This document shows positions 26,176 to 34,973 of a stretch of DNA of 64,000 bases, one piece after another. The stretch's first letter is position 1. Every line of letters starts with the position of its first letter. A program made the translations under genes and the position numbers. Source of the stretch: Psychrobacter fulvigenes (lineage in GTDB: Bacteria; Pseudomonadota; Gammaproteobacteria; Pseudomonadales; Moraxellaceae); contig NZ_CAJGZP010000001.1 in the NCBI RefSeq assembly GCF_904846155.1, positions 1,302,001-1,366,000 of the forward strand. Reading direction: 5' to 3'. Under the pieces are notes generated by a model. The model saw only the letters and a program-made list of their open reading frames with translations. It was not told the origin of the DNA and ran no database searches.

Positions 26176-26285
26176 ATTAAGTCAATCATAAGTTAAGAGC
26201 TGTGATAAATTAACAATCGCTTAAAGCAATTTGTTCACTCAACCATCATTCGTCGGTCAGGATGACTGACACCAAGGAGCACGAT

Positions 26286-27470
26286 ATGTCAAATTACACG
26301 GTCCCGAGTTTTGATTGGGAAGATCCATTTTTATTACGTGATCAGTTAACCGATGAAGAGCGTATGGTTAATGACAGCTCACGTCAGTTTTTTCAAAAAG
26401 AGCTAATGCCTGGCATCATTGAAGCCAACCGCAATGAGAACTTTGACCGCAATATCATGCGTCAAATGGGTGAGATGGGTCTGCTAGGTGTGACCATCGA
26501 TGGCTACGGCTGTGCGGGTCTATCAAGCGTGGCTTATGGTTTGATTGCCAAAGAAGTTGAAGCAGTAGATTCAGGCTATCGTTCTGCGATGAGCGTACAG
26601 TCAAGTTTGGTCATGCATCCTATCCATGCTTACGGTACTGAAGAGCAAAGAGAAAAATACCTGCCTAAGCTTGCCTCAGGTGAGTATGTCGGTTGCTTTG
26701 GTTTGACCGAGCCAGATTCAGGTTCAGACCCTTCATCGATGTCAACGCGTGCGCGCGCTGTCGATGGTGGTTACGAGCTGACTGGAACTAAGATGTGGAT
26801 TACCAACAGTCCTATCGCTGATGTATTTGTGGTATGGGCAAAAGATGATGAAGACGTGATTCGCGGCTTTATCTTAGATAAGGGCATGAAAGGCTTATCA
26901 GCACCAAAGATCGAAGGTAAGTTTTCACTACGAGCTTCTGTCACAGGTGAGATTGTGATGGACAAAGTGTTTGTCCCTGAAGCCAATGCTTTCCCAGATA
27001 TCCGTGGTCTAAAAGGTCCGTTTGGTTGCTTAAACAAAGCCCGTTACGGTATCGCTTGGGGTGCAATGGGCGCTGCTGAGTTTTGCTGGAAAGGCGCGCG
27101 TCAGTACACCCTAGACCGTAAGCAGTTCGGACGTCCACTAGCAGCGACGCAGCTTGTGCAGCTAAAGCTTGCCAATATGCAGACTGAGATTGCGCTTGGC
27201 CTACAAGCAGCATTACGTGTCGGTCGTCTAATGGATGAAGACAATGCAGCGCCTGAGATGATCTCACTTATCAAACGTAATAACTGCGGTAAGGCACTCG
27301 ATATCGCGCGTGTTTCTCGTGATATGCATGGTGGTAATGGTATCTCAGATGAGTTCCACATCATTCGCCATGTGATGAACCTAGAAGCGGTTAATACTTA
27401 TGAAGGTACGCATGACATCCATGCTCTGATCCTAGGTCGTGCACAGACTGGTATCCAAGCGTTCTTTTAA
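26286..27470 (+). CDS. gcdH: Glutaryl-CoA dehydrogenase
   Basis: A 394-residue flavin acyl-CoA dehydrogenase that oxidises and decarboxylates glutaryl-CoA to crotonyl-CoA. The GCDH type is shown by [18 protein letters not shown] at the start, [16 protein letters not shown] near residue 138, [17 protein letters not shown] near 246, and the catalytic Glu in [17 protein letters not shown] near 372. I start it at 26286 because AAGGAG at 26274-26279 fits that ATG; an ORF start at 26262 lacks a site. A CoA-transferase gene follows 246 bp on, supporting glutarate use. A terminator-like hairpin lies between them. Confidence 0.93.
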   Translation: MSNYTVPSFDWEDPFLLRDQLTDEERMVNDSSRQFFQKELMPGIIEANRNENFDRNIMRQMGEMGLLGVTIDGYGCAGLSSVAYGLIAKEVEAVDSGYRSAMSVQSSLVMHPIHAYGTEEQREKYLPKLASGEYVGCFGLTEPDSGSDPSSMSTRARAVDGGYELTGTKMWITNSPIADVFVVWAKDDEDVIRGFILDKGMKGLSAPKIEGKFSLRASVTGEIVMDKVFVPEANAFPDIRGLKGPFGCLNKARYGIAWGAMGAAEFCWKGARQYTLDRKQFGRPLAATQLVQLKLANMQTEIALGLQAALRVGRLMDEDNAAPEMISLIKRNNCGKALDIARVSRDMHGGNGISDEFHIIRHVMNLEAVNTYEGTHDIHALILGRAQTGIQAFF

Positions 27471-27549
27471 GGGTAGTTAGCTAATAACTAGGTATTTAGC
27501 TAATAACTAAATGTTAGCCAACTACTATTAGCACATCTTTACGTTATTA

Positions 27550-27606
27550 CGTACGTTACTGTTTGGCTTTTTACGAAGCAATTTATAGGCAGTAGCGTAC
27601 GTTTTT
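27550..27606 (+). terminator. Possible terminator after gcdH
   Basis: CGTACGTTACTG pairs with CAGTAGCGTACG (11 of 12) over a 28-nt loop and is followed by five T residues. The loop is long, so it may be a weak terminator or attenuator between gcdH and the CoA-transferase gene. Confidence 0.5.
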
Positions 27607-27716
27607 CAGTTGTTATTCATCATTTATTATTCCGCTTTTTTTATCGAAAATTAAATAATGAATAACAGTTTAATGGTAAGAATAGCAAAGCACACGTGAC
27701 ACAATAAGGGATTATT

Positions 27717-28970
27717 ATGACTGCCAACATCGATGAATCTTCACAGCCTGAGAATGTTAATAATGCTACTGGCAATGATGTGCCACAAGGGGCATTGCAG
27801 GGTATCAAGGTACTGGACTTATCTCGAGTGTTGGCCGGCCCCTCTTGTACGCAAGTTCTCGCTGATCTCGGCGCAGAAGTCATCAAGGTCGAGCGTCCAA
27901 AGATAGGTGACGAGACACGCCACTGGGCACCGCCTGCGTTTAGCGATGAGACGTCTGCCTATTACGCCACTATTAATCGCAATAAAAAATCATTGACGGT
28001 CGATATTACCACACCTGCGGGACAGAAGATTATTAAGCAGCTTGCCGCTGATAGCGATATCGTGGTCGAAAACTTTAAGGTCGGTGGTCTAAAAAAATAC
28101 GGCTTAGACTATGACAGTCTAAAACAAGACAATCCGCGCCTGATTTATGCGTCCTTAACAGGGTTTGGTCAGACAGGGCCTGATGCCAAGCTGCCAGGTT
28201 ATGATTACATTATTCAAGGCTTATCAGGGCTGATGAGTATCACAGGTCCGAGTGATGGTGAGCCGCATAAAGTCGGCGTGGCAGTGGTGGATTTATTTGC
28301 AGGCTTGCAGCTGACGATCGGCATCCAAGCGGCGTTGCTAGCACGGCAGCATACGGGTCTAGGTCAGCATGTCGATGTGGCATTGCTAGACAGTGCTTTG
28401 TCTATGCTGGCTAACGTTGGTATGAACCATTTGGCTTCAGGCACCGTGCCACCACGCCTAGGCAATCAACATCCCAATATCGTGCCTTATCAAGTGTTTG
28501 CAGGAGCAGGGAAGCAGCACTTTATCTTAGCTTGTGGTAATGATCAGCAGTTTGGCAGACTCTGCCATCTGCTCGACGTTGATTGGCATCAAGACAGTCG
28601 GTTTGCGACCAACCCCTCACGAGTCGCCAATCGTCAAGTATTGTGCGATATGCTGGTAGAAAAGTTTGCTGAGCAATCGCGTGTGCATTGGCTGGATGTG
28701 TTGAGTCAAGCAGGCATACCGTGCGGACCGATTAATAACATCTCTGAGGCGTTGGCGATGCCGCAAGCTCAGGCACGTGAGATGGTCGTAGATTTCGCAG
28801 CGCAGGGGAGCCCTGTAAAAGCGCTTGGTAGTCCGATCAAGCTTTCAGCATCACCCGTTACTTATCGCACGCCGCCACCACGTTTGAGTGAGCATACCGA
28901 CAGCACACTCGCAGAGCTGGGTTATGATAGCGACATGATAGCGAAGCTAAAAGCCGATGGCATTGTTTGA
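27717..28970 (+). CDS. CaiB/BaiF (class III) CoA-transferase, probable succinyl-CoA:glutarate CoA-transferase
   Basis: A 417-residue family III CoA-transferase. Motifs: GIKVLDLSRVLAGPSCTQVLADLGAEVIKVERPKIGDETR near residues 28-70, YYATINRNKKSLTVDI, the catalytic Asp in GYDYIIQGLSGLMSITG near 162, and a C-terminal SPVKALGSPIKLS. It moves CoA from a donor acyl-CoA to a free acid. Placement after gcdH suggests that glutarate is the acceptor, as in other glutarate-using bacteria; sequence alone does not prove it. AAGGGA precedes the start, and a strong terminator follows. Confidence 0.88.
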   Translation: MTANIDESSQPENVNNATGNDVPQGALQGIKVLDLSRVLAGPSCTQVLADLGAEVIKVERPKIGDETRHWAPPAFSDETSAYYATINRNKKSLTVDITTPAGQKIIKQLAADSDIVVENFKVGGLKKYGLDYDSLKQDNPRLIYASLTGFGQTGPDAKLPGYDYIIQGLSGLMSITGPSDGEPHKVGVAVVDLFAGLQLTIGIQAALLARQHTGLGQHVDVALLDSALSMLANVGMNHLASGTVPPRLGNQHPNIVPYQVFAGAGKQHFILACGNDQQFGRLCHLLDVDWHQDSRFATNPSRVANRQVLCDMLVEKFAEQSRVHWLDVLSQAGIPCGPINNISEALAMPQAQAREMVVDFAAQGSPVKALGSPIKLSASPVTYRTPPPRLSEHTDSTLAELGYDSDMIAKLKADGIV

Positions 28971-28997
28971 CCTGAGCTTAGTGTAATAAGTAAGCAT

Positions 28998-29040
28998 AAG
29001 CAGGCCGATTCAATATTTTGAATCGGCCTGCTTATTTTTT
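28998..29040 (+). terminator. Intrinsic terminator after the CoA-transferase gene
   Basis: A 16-bp perfect stem (AAGCAGGCCGATTCAA and its complement) has a 4-nt loop and ends in ATTTTTT. It lies 30 bp after the stop and may also serve the convergent IclR gene. Confidence 0.9.
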
Positions 29041-29057
29041 GGCTGTTTGTTTTTTAG

Positions 29058-29828
29058 CTAAGCGGATTGAGCACTAATAAAGCCCAAGCGTTGTTCGATT
29101 TGTTCTGCCAGCTCGATGAGCGCGGTACTGACTTCTTCATATTTAGACTCGTATTCTGCCTGCAAAAAGCTGACTGCCATGCCTGCAATCGCATTGCCTG
29201 AAGCGTTACGAATATAAGTACCTAAGCAATACATGCCATCACGCAGTTGTCCGTCATCGAGCGAGATACGGCTATTATGAATCGCACTTAATTCATCAGA
29301 CAAGGCTTCAAAGCTGTTGACACCGTTAGAGGTGATCGGCTCAGGAAACTCGCCTTCGTACAAAGATTCGATGGTGTGGTTCGACAGAGTAGAGAGCATG
29401 GCTTTGCCCGTTGCCGAAAACACAGCAGGCACGCGCACCCCGGCACGGAAGGTAAAACCAAGTGGCGCAGGGGCTTCATGACATGCCAAAAACACCACCT
29501 CACCCAAATCCAACTTCGATAATGTGACAGTATGCTGAAGCAGAACAGGATACTGCAAAATAAGATCTTTAAATAACTGTATCACCCCTTGTTGACGCTC
29601 ATACTCACCTGCCCAGTACAGTAGATATGAGCCCAAATGAAAACGACCGTCGTTGTCTTTATAGATGACGTGCTTGCCCAGTAAGCTCTGTAGGATATTG
29701 TGAGTGGAGCTCCGTGGCAGATCCAACTCCTTAGCAACCTGTGCGGCTGTCAATGGCTGCGATGACGCCGTAATTAAGTCTAAAATTTGAAAGGTTTTGT
29801 CCAGTGCTGGTACCGTAGTCGCAGTCAT
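29058..29828 (-). CDS. IclR family transcriptional regulator
   Basis: A 256-residue regulator, distinct from the one at 25.3 kb. The winged helix is in ALDKTFQILDLITASSQPLTAAQVAKELDLPRSSTHNILQSLLG (residues about 8-52). The effector domain includes FRAGVRVPAVFSATGKAML near 125 and NASGNAIAGMAVSF near 212. It is divergent from gabD-gabT with 304 bp between, containing two palindromes. It probably controls the downstream GABA/5-aminovalerate genes. Confidence 0.88.
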   Translation of the reverse strand: MTATTVPALDKTFQILDLITASSQPLTAAQVAKELDLPRSSTHNILQSLLGKHVIYKDNDGRFHLGSYLLYWAGEYERQQGVIQLFKDLILQYPVLLQHTVTLSKLDLGEVVFLACHEAPAPLGFTFRAGVRVPAVFSATGKAMLSTLSNHTIESLYEGEFPEPITSNGVNSFEALSDELSAIHNSRISLDDGQLRDGMYCLGTYIRNASGNAIAGMAVSFLQAEYESKYEEVSTALIELAEQIEQRLGFISAQSA

Positions 29829-29959
29829 AAGTTACCTATATGAAGAGGGTGAAATAATAAATGTGCAAAATAATGCACAAAAAGACAAATAAAGCCGTAA
29901 TAAGGGTTGCAAATAGTAGCATATCATTCCTATAATGATGTCTCTTATATGGAATTAGT

Positions 29960-30003
29960 GTTCAGTATATTGAACAGATATATAATTATCAATAGTTATA
30001 TAT
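29960..30003. promoter_or_regulatory. Candidate operators between IclR and gabD
   Basis: GTTCAGTATATTGAAC (29960-29975) is a near-perfect 16-bp palindrome. Just beyond it ATATATAA and TTATATAT form a second inverted pair (29978-30003). Both lie in the divergent promoter region 29829-30132, which holds no gene. Their role as the IclR binding site is inferred. Confidence 0.5.
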
Positions 30004-30132
30004 GAATGAAAGGTTTTATCAAAGATGTTTATGAAAACCGCTTATGAACGCCATAATAAATATCGTTGATGAAATAATTGTAGATTCCAATGACCCTCAT
30101 AACCGCCAAGCTTACCGACAAGGAGTGTTGAT

Positions 30133-31587
30133 ATGCTAAAGCTATCAAACCAAGATCTCATCAAACAACAGTGTCTAATCAAAGACGGCTGGCACGCTGC
30201 CAGTGACGCCGCTACTATTGACGTGAGCAATCCGTTTAATGGCGATATCATCGGTACTGTGCCAAGCCTGACCAAACAAGACGTCGATGACGCTGTCGCC
30301 TATGCTCATGAAGTGCAAGCAGCATGGGCTGCCAAGACTGCGCAAGAGCGCGCAGATCTATTGCAAAAATGGGCAGATCTTATCGATGCTAATAAAGAAG
30401 ATCTGGCTATCATTATGACGGCTGAGCAAGGTAAGCCTTTAGGCGAGTCGCGCGGTGAGATTGGTTATGCCAATAGCTTTATCCGCTGGTTTGCAGAAGA
30501 AGGCAAACGCGTATACGGCGATGTTATTCCGGCCAACAAATCACAACTGCGTCATGTCATTCTCAAGCAGCCAGTCGGTGTTTGTGCGGCCATTACGCCT
30601 TGGAACTTCCCATCAGCCATGATCACTCGTAAAGCTGCTCCGGCGCTCGCGGCCGGCTGTACGATGATTATTAAACCGGCAACCGAAACGCCATTTTCAG
30701 CTTTGGCATTGGGCGCATTGGCCGAGCAAGCGGGTATTCCAGCAGGCGTCATCCAAGTCGTCACTGGTAAGTCATCAACCATCGGCGATATCCTCACGGG
30801 CGATGCTCGCATTCAGAAGCTATCGTTTACAGGCTCCACCGAAGTGGGTCGTACTTTGATGGCTCAATGTGCGCCAACCGTCAAAAAATTGTCACTAGAG
30901 CTCGGCGGCAACGCACCTTTCATCGTCTTTGATGATGCCGATCTTGAAAAAGCGGCTGAAGGCTTAATCGCTTCCAAATATCGTAACGCTGGTCAAACCT
31001 GTGTTTGTGCCAACCGTGTGTATGTTCAAGACAGCATTAAAGATGAGTTTTTAAATATATTTGTCAAAAAAGTCGCTGAGCTTAACGTCGGTAATGGTTT
31101 GGAAGAAGGTATTGATATCGGTCCTCTCATCAACCAAAAAGCCTTAGAAAAAGTGCAAGCCTTATTAAAAGATGCATTGGATAAAGGCGCTAATCTGGTT
31201 GCTGGCGGTAGTACGAACAGCGCATCAGAGCTGACCTACAATCCAACCGTCATCACTGATATTAGTAGTGATATGGATATTGCGCACGAAGAAATCTTTG
31301 GTCCTATTGCCACCATCTTTACTTTTAAGGATGAAGAAGAAGTCATTCGTAAGGCCAACGATACTATTTATGGCCTAGCCGCTTACTTCTATAGTGGCGA
31401 TTATGCCCGCTCATGGCGCGTTTCTGAAGGCCTTGAGTACGGCATCATTGGTCATAATACAGGTTTGATTTCTACCGAAGTCGCACCATTTGGCGGCGTG
31501 AAGCAATCTGGCTTTGGCCGTGAAGGCTCAAAATACGGTCTCGAAGAGTATGTTGTGACCAAGTACTGGTGCTCTGACATCAGCTAG
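30133..31587 (+). CDS. gabD: NADP-type succinate-semialdehyde dehydrogenase (or glutarate-semialdehyde dehydrogenase)
   Basis: A 484-residue aldehyde dehydrogenase close to GabD. Motifs: ITPWNFPSAMITRKAAPALAAGC near residue 155, SFTGSTEVGRTLM, the general-base Glu in LELGGNAPFIVFDDAD near 255, and catalytic Cys in NAGQTCVCANR near 289. It ends EYVVTKYWCSDIS. It oxidises succinate semialdehyde to succinate in the GABA shunt; homologues called DavD use glutarate semialdehyde. It forms a pair with gabT 107 bp downstream. AAGGAG precedes the start. Confidence 0.92.
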   Translation: MLKLSNQDLIKQQCLIKDGWHAASDAATIDVSNPFNGDIIGTVPSLTKQDVDDAVAYAHEVQAAWAAKTAQERADLLQKWADLIDANKEDLAIIMTAEQGKPLGESRGEIGYANSFIRWFAEEGKRVYGDVIPANKSQLRHVILKQPVGVCAAITPWNFPSAMITRKAAPALAAGCTMIIKPATETPFSALALGALAEQAGIPAGVIQVVTGKSSTIGDILTGDARIQKLSFTGSTEVGRTLMAQCAPTVKKLSLELGGNAPFIVFDDADLEKAAEGLIASKYRNAGQTCVCANRVYVQDSIKDEFLNIFVKKVAELNVGNGLEEGIDIGPLINQKALEKVQALLKDALDKGANLVAGGSTNSASELTYNPTVITDISSDMDIAHEEIFGPIATIFTFKDEEEVIRKANDTIYGLAAYFYSGDYARSWRVSEGLEYGIIGHNTGLISTEVAPFGGVKQSGFGREGSKYGLEEYVVTKYWCSDIS

Positions 31588-31694
31588 TTTTTGTGTTCTA
31601 CGTAAATGTAACATCACTCAACATCTAATACTTTTTAGATAAATCGCCACTCAATAATTGGCACTTACGTTAAAAAAGAGAAAAGGACATTCTT

Positions 31695-32957
31695 ATGACT
31701 ACTACTAATCAATCATTACTCGAGCGCCGTAAAGCTGTCTTACCAACAGGACTTGGTGTTGCTTTTCCTGTCTTTGCCGAAAAAGCACAGAACTCAGAAG
31801 TTTGGGATGTGGAAGGCAATCGCTATATCGACTTTGTTGGTGGTATTTCGGTATTAAACACGGGTCACAGCCATCCAAAGATTACCCAGCGTGTACATGA
31901 ACAGCTAGATAAGTTTACCCATACTGCTGCACAAATGATCAACTACGAGTGCTATGTAGATCTTGCAGAAAAGCTTTGCGAAAAATCACCTATCAGTGGT
32001 GACAAAAAGGCGTTTTTCTTAACCACTGGCGCTGAAGCAGTCGAAAACTGTATCAAGATTGCACGTGCGAAGACAGGCCGCCCAGGTGTCATCTCTTTCG
32101 TTGGTGGCTGGCATGGTCGTACCCTCATGTGCATGAGCTTGACTGGTAAAGTGTTGCCATACAAAAAGAACTTTGGCCCTATGCCAGGTCCTGTATTCCA
32201 TGCGCTATTCCCAGCTGAAGAGCTGAATGTAACAGAAGCGCAGGCGCTACATAGCCTTGAGATGATCTTCCAAGCGGATATCGATCCTAGTGAAGTGGCG
32301 GCGATGATTATCGAGCCAGTACAAGGAGAGGGTGGTTTCCATCAAGTGACACCATCATTTGCTAAATCTTTACGCGAAATCTGTGATGAGCACGGTATCG
32401 TACTCATTTTTGACGAAGTACAGTGTGGTTTTGCCCGTACCGGTACTTTGTTTGCCAGTGAGCAGTTGGGTGTTGAGCCTGATCTTATGACCAGCGCTAA
32501 GAGCTTGGCGGGTGGCTATCCTATCTCTGCTGTTATCGGCCGTGCTGACATCATGGATGCTCCACAAGTTGGTGGTCTAGGTGGTACTTATTCTGGCAAC
32601 CCGCTTGCTTGTGTCGCTGCATTGGCAGTCATGGAAGTGATTGAAGAAGAAAACCTACTTGAGCGTAGTGTTGAGATTGGCGATAAAATTGCCTCGTTCT
32701 TAAAAGACTTAAATCTAGGCAGTATCGGTCATATCCGCCATAAAGGTGCAATGCTTGCGTTTGAGCTGATCGATAGCGAAGGTAAGCCAGACACGGATGC
32801 AACGGCTAATCTAAAAGCAAAAGCGTTTGAGCAGGGTCTACTGTTAGCCTCTTGCGGTATGCATGGTAATGCCATTCGGGTAATGGTGCCGTTGACTGTC
32901 CAAGATGAAGTGCTACAAGAAGGCCTAGATATTATCAAAGGTATTTTGACGGCTTAA
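31695..32957 (+). CDS. gabT: 4-aminobutyrate aminotransferase (or 5-aminovalerate aminotransferase)
   Basis: A 420-residue class III PLP aminotransferase of the GabT/DavT family. Motifs: WDVEGNRYIDFVGGISVLNTGHSHP near residue 35, FFLTTGAEAVENCIKIARA near 108, the PLP-binding Asp in IFDEVQCGFARTG near 240, and the Schiff-base Lys in TSAKSLAGGYPISAV near 267. It transfers the amino group of GABA (or 5-aminovalerate) to 2-oxoglutarate. AAGGA precedes the start. With gabD it forms a two-gene unit ended by a terminator. Confidence 0.93.
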   Translation: MTTTNQSLLERRKAVLPTGLGVAFPVFAEKAQNSEVWDVEGNRYIDFVGGISVLNTGHSHPKITQRVHEQLDKFTHTAAQMINYECYVDLAEKLCEKSPISGDKKAFFLTTGAEAVENCIKIARAKTGRPGVISFVGGWHGRTLMCMSLTGKVLPYKKNFGPMPGPVFHALFPAEELNVTEAQALHSLEMIFQADIDPSEVAAMIIEPVQGEGGFHQVTPSFAKSLREICDEHGIVLIFDEVQCGFARTGTLFASEQLGVEPDLMTSAKSLAGGYPISAVIGRADIMDAPQVGGLGGTYSGNPLACVAALAVMEVIEEENLLERSVEIGDKIASFLKDLNLGSIGHIRHKGAMLAFELIDSEGKPDTDATANLKAKAFEQGLLLASCGMHGNAIRVMVPLTVQDEVLQEGLDIIKGILTA

Positions 32958-33044
32958 CTTTTAATCAAACATCGTTTTGTTTAAAAGGTTGTTTGACTAC
33001 AACAAGGCTGCTCTTATGGTACTCGCTCTAAGTAAGTAAATGAC

Positions 33045-33078
33045 AACGGCGCCTTGTATCACAGGGCGCCGTTTTTGT
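33045..33078 (+). terminator. Intrinsic terminator after gabT
   Basis: AACGGCGCC pairs with GGCGCCGTT around an 11-nt loop and is followed by a T-run. It lies 90 bp after gabT. The rest of the 433-bp gap to 33390 holds no gene that I can support. Confidence 0.85.
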
Positions 33079-33390
33079 TTTCTGATTTCAACAATGCCAA
33101 ACAAACACTTTTTATGGCATCTTGGTTTTTGATAAAAATACTGAATTAATGTCGAATATAAGTGACATAAATATGTTTATCGGTTTACTCTGTATAGTGT
33201 CAGTTTTTTGTTGCTACATACATGAGTAAGATGTTGAAACACTATATTACAGGTAGCGACAGGCAAATATGAGGATACGCTCTAATAAAATGATATTTAA
33301 TAAAAAATAAATCGTAAGCTAAATAAAAACCAACTTAACCCAAAAAGAGTAGAGGGTTAACATGGACGAAACTTGGACAAGGAGTAGGTT

Positions 33391-34848
33391 ATGTCTGTAA
33401 TGAAAAAATCGCTAGGGGTAGTCGATATTATTGCCTTAGCATTCGGGGCTATGGTTGGCTGGGGCTGGGTAGTACTGGCTGGTGGTTGGGTGTTTTCAGC
33501 GGGTACTTGGGGTGCTATGACGGCGTTCGTTATTGGCGGTCTGATAGTAATCATGATCGGTATCACTTATGCTGAGCTGATTGCCTCCATGCCAGTGACT
33601 GGCGGTGAGCATACATATACCCACCGAGCGCTGGGGGTTAATATCTCCTTTATATGCTCATGGAGCATGTTGTTTGGTTATTTGTCAGTAGTGGCCTTTG
33701 AGGCCGTGGCGCTACCCACAGTGGTTGAGTACCTGATTCCTAACTATAATCAGGGCTATTTATGGTCAGTCGCTGGCTACGAGGTGTATGCGACTTGGGC
33801 AGCCGTCGGTATGGCGGGCTCAGTATTGGTCACTTGGCTGAATACCCGGGGGATGGAGGTCAGCGCTTGGTTCCAAAAGACCGCAGTAGCTGGGATTTTA
33901 TTTGTTGGAACGTTACTGTTTATAGGTGCGGTGTTGTTTAACCCTGAGGCGACCAATACTGAGCTATCGCCAGCTTTTGTTGGTGAAGGCTTCTCTGGTG
34001 TTGCTGCTGCTATCGCAGGGGTTATTGTGATGGTGCCCTTTATGTTTGTCGGCTTTGATGTCATTCCGCAAGCAGCTGAAGAGATAGATTTAACCCGCCC
34101 CAACATTGGTGAGTTTTTGATTATTGCCTTGATTGTGGCTGTGATGTGGTATGTGGGCGTCATCTGGAGTGTCGGGGTAACGCTACCCATGGCATTGGCA
34201 GAAACCTCTACTTTGGCAACGGCTGATGCGATGGAAAGTGCATGGCAGGGTAGATGGGCAGGTGTTTTACTGGTGATTGGCGGTGTACTCGGTATTATGT
34301 CGAGCTGGAATGCCTTCTTAATTGGGGGTAGTCGCTTACTATATGCGATGTCTAAGACTCATATGTTGCCGGCGTTTTTAGGTAAACTGCATCCTGTGCA
34401 TAAGACACCAATCAACGCTATTTTATTTATTGGTGGTTTGGCAACGCTTGCGCCGTTATTTGGCCGTAAGATGTTGGTATGGATTGTGACTGCTGGTGGT
34501 TTCGGCGTGGTCATTGCTTATACTTTGGTAGCAGTGTCATTTTTGGTATTGCGCTATCGTGAGCCTGAGATGGTACGTCCTTTTAGAATACCGCAAGGTA
34601 AAATCGTCGGGATGATTGCTATCGTACTTGGATTGGGCTTGTTTGTTCTGTACTTACCTGGTATGCCAGCGGCACTTAGTGGTCTTGAGTGGTTAATATT
34701 CCTTGGCTGGACAGCATTGGGGATTGTATTCTTCGCTTATGAATCCATGAAAAATCCAGGGATGAGTAAGAAGGTCATGGATGAGGAGTTAGAGGGGCTC
34801 AAAGTCATCAATCAGCAGTGGGTGAAGGATAACCCTTATAAAAAGTAG
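33391..34848 (+). CDS. APC-family amino acid/amine permease
   Basis: A 485-residue inner-membrane transporter with about 12 hydrophobic helices. The first helix pair contains DIIALAFGAMVGWGWVVLAG, then PVTGGEHTYTHRALG near residue 70. A later MVPFMFVGFDVIPQAAEEI near 218 is the usual APC sixth-helix region. It ends with a short cytosolic tail. Substrates of the subgroup are amino acids or polyamines. Its place between the GABA and agmatine genes suggests uptake of one of these substrates (inference). AAGGAG precedes the start. Confidence 0.88.
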   Translation: MSVMKKSLGVVDIIALAFGAMVGWGWVVLAGGWVFSAGTWGAMTAFVIGGLIVIMIGITYAELIASMPVTGGEHTYTHRALGVNISFICSWSMLFGYLSVVAFEAVALPTVVEYLIPNYNQGYLWSVAGYEVYATWAAVGMAGSVLVTWLNTRGMEVSAWFQKTAVAGILFVGTLLFIGAVLFNPEATNTELSPAFVGEGFSGVAAAIAGVIVMVPFMFVGFDVIPQAAEEIDLTRPNIGEFLIIALIVAVMWYVGVIWSVGVTLPMALAETSTLATADAMESAWQGRWAGVLLVIGGVLGIMSSWNAFLIGGSRLLYAMSKTHMLPAFLGKLHPVHKTPINAILFIGGLATLAPLFGRKMLVWIVTAGGFGVVIAYTLVAVSFLVLRYREPEMVRPFRIPQGKIVGMIAIVLGLGLFVLYLPGMPAALSGLEWLIFLGWTALGIVFFAYESMKNPGMSKKVMDEELEGLKVINQQWVKDNPYKK

Positions 34849-34908
34849 TTTATAGAAAGCAATGAATAGAAATTCGCTTGTATAAAGTGAATTAGAAAAT
34901 TCTAAATA

Positions 34909-34947
34909 AAAAGAAAGCCTAACGTTGGACGTTAGGCTTTCTTTTTT
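34909..34947. terminator. Bidirectional intrinsic terminator
   Basis: AAAGAAAGCCTAACG pairs with CGTTAGGCTTTCTTT over a short loop, with T-rich flanks on both strands. It lies between the permease gene (+) and the aldehyde dehydrogenase gene (-), which converge. Confidence 0.9.
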
Positions 34948-34973
34948 CTGAATGAGAGCTGTGCCAATATCAA

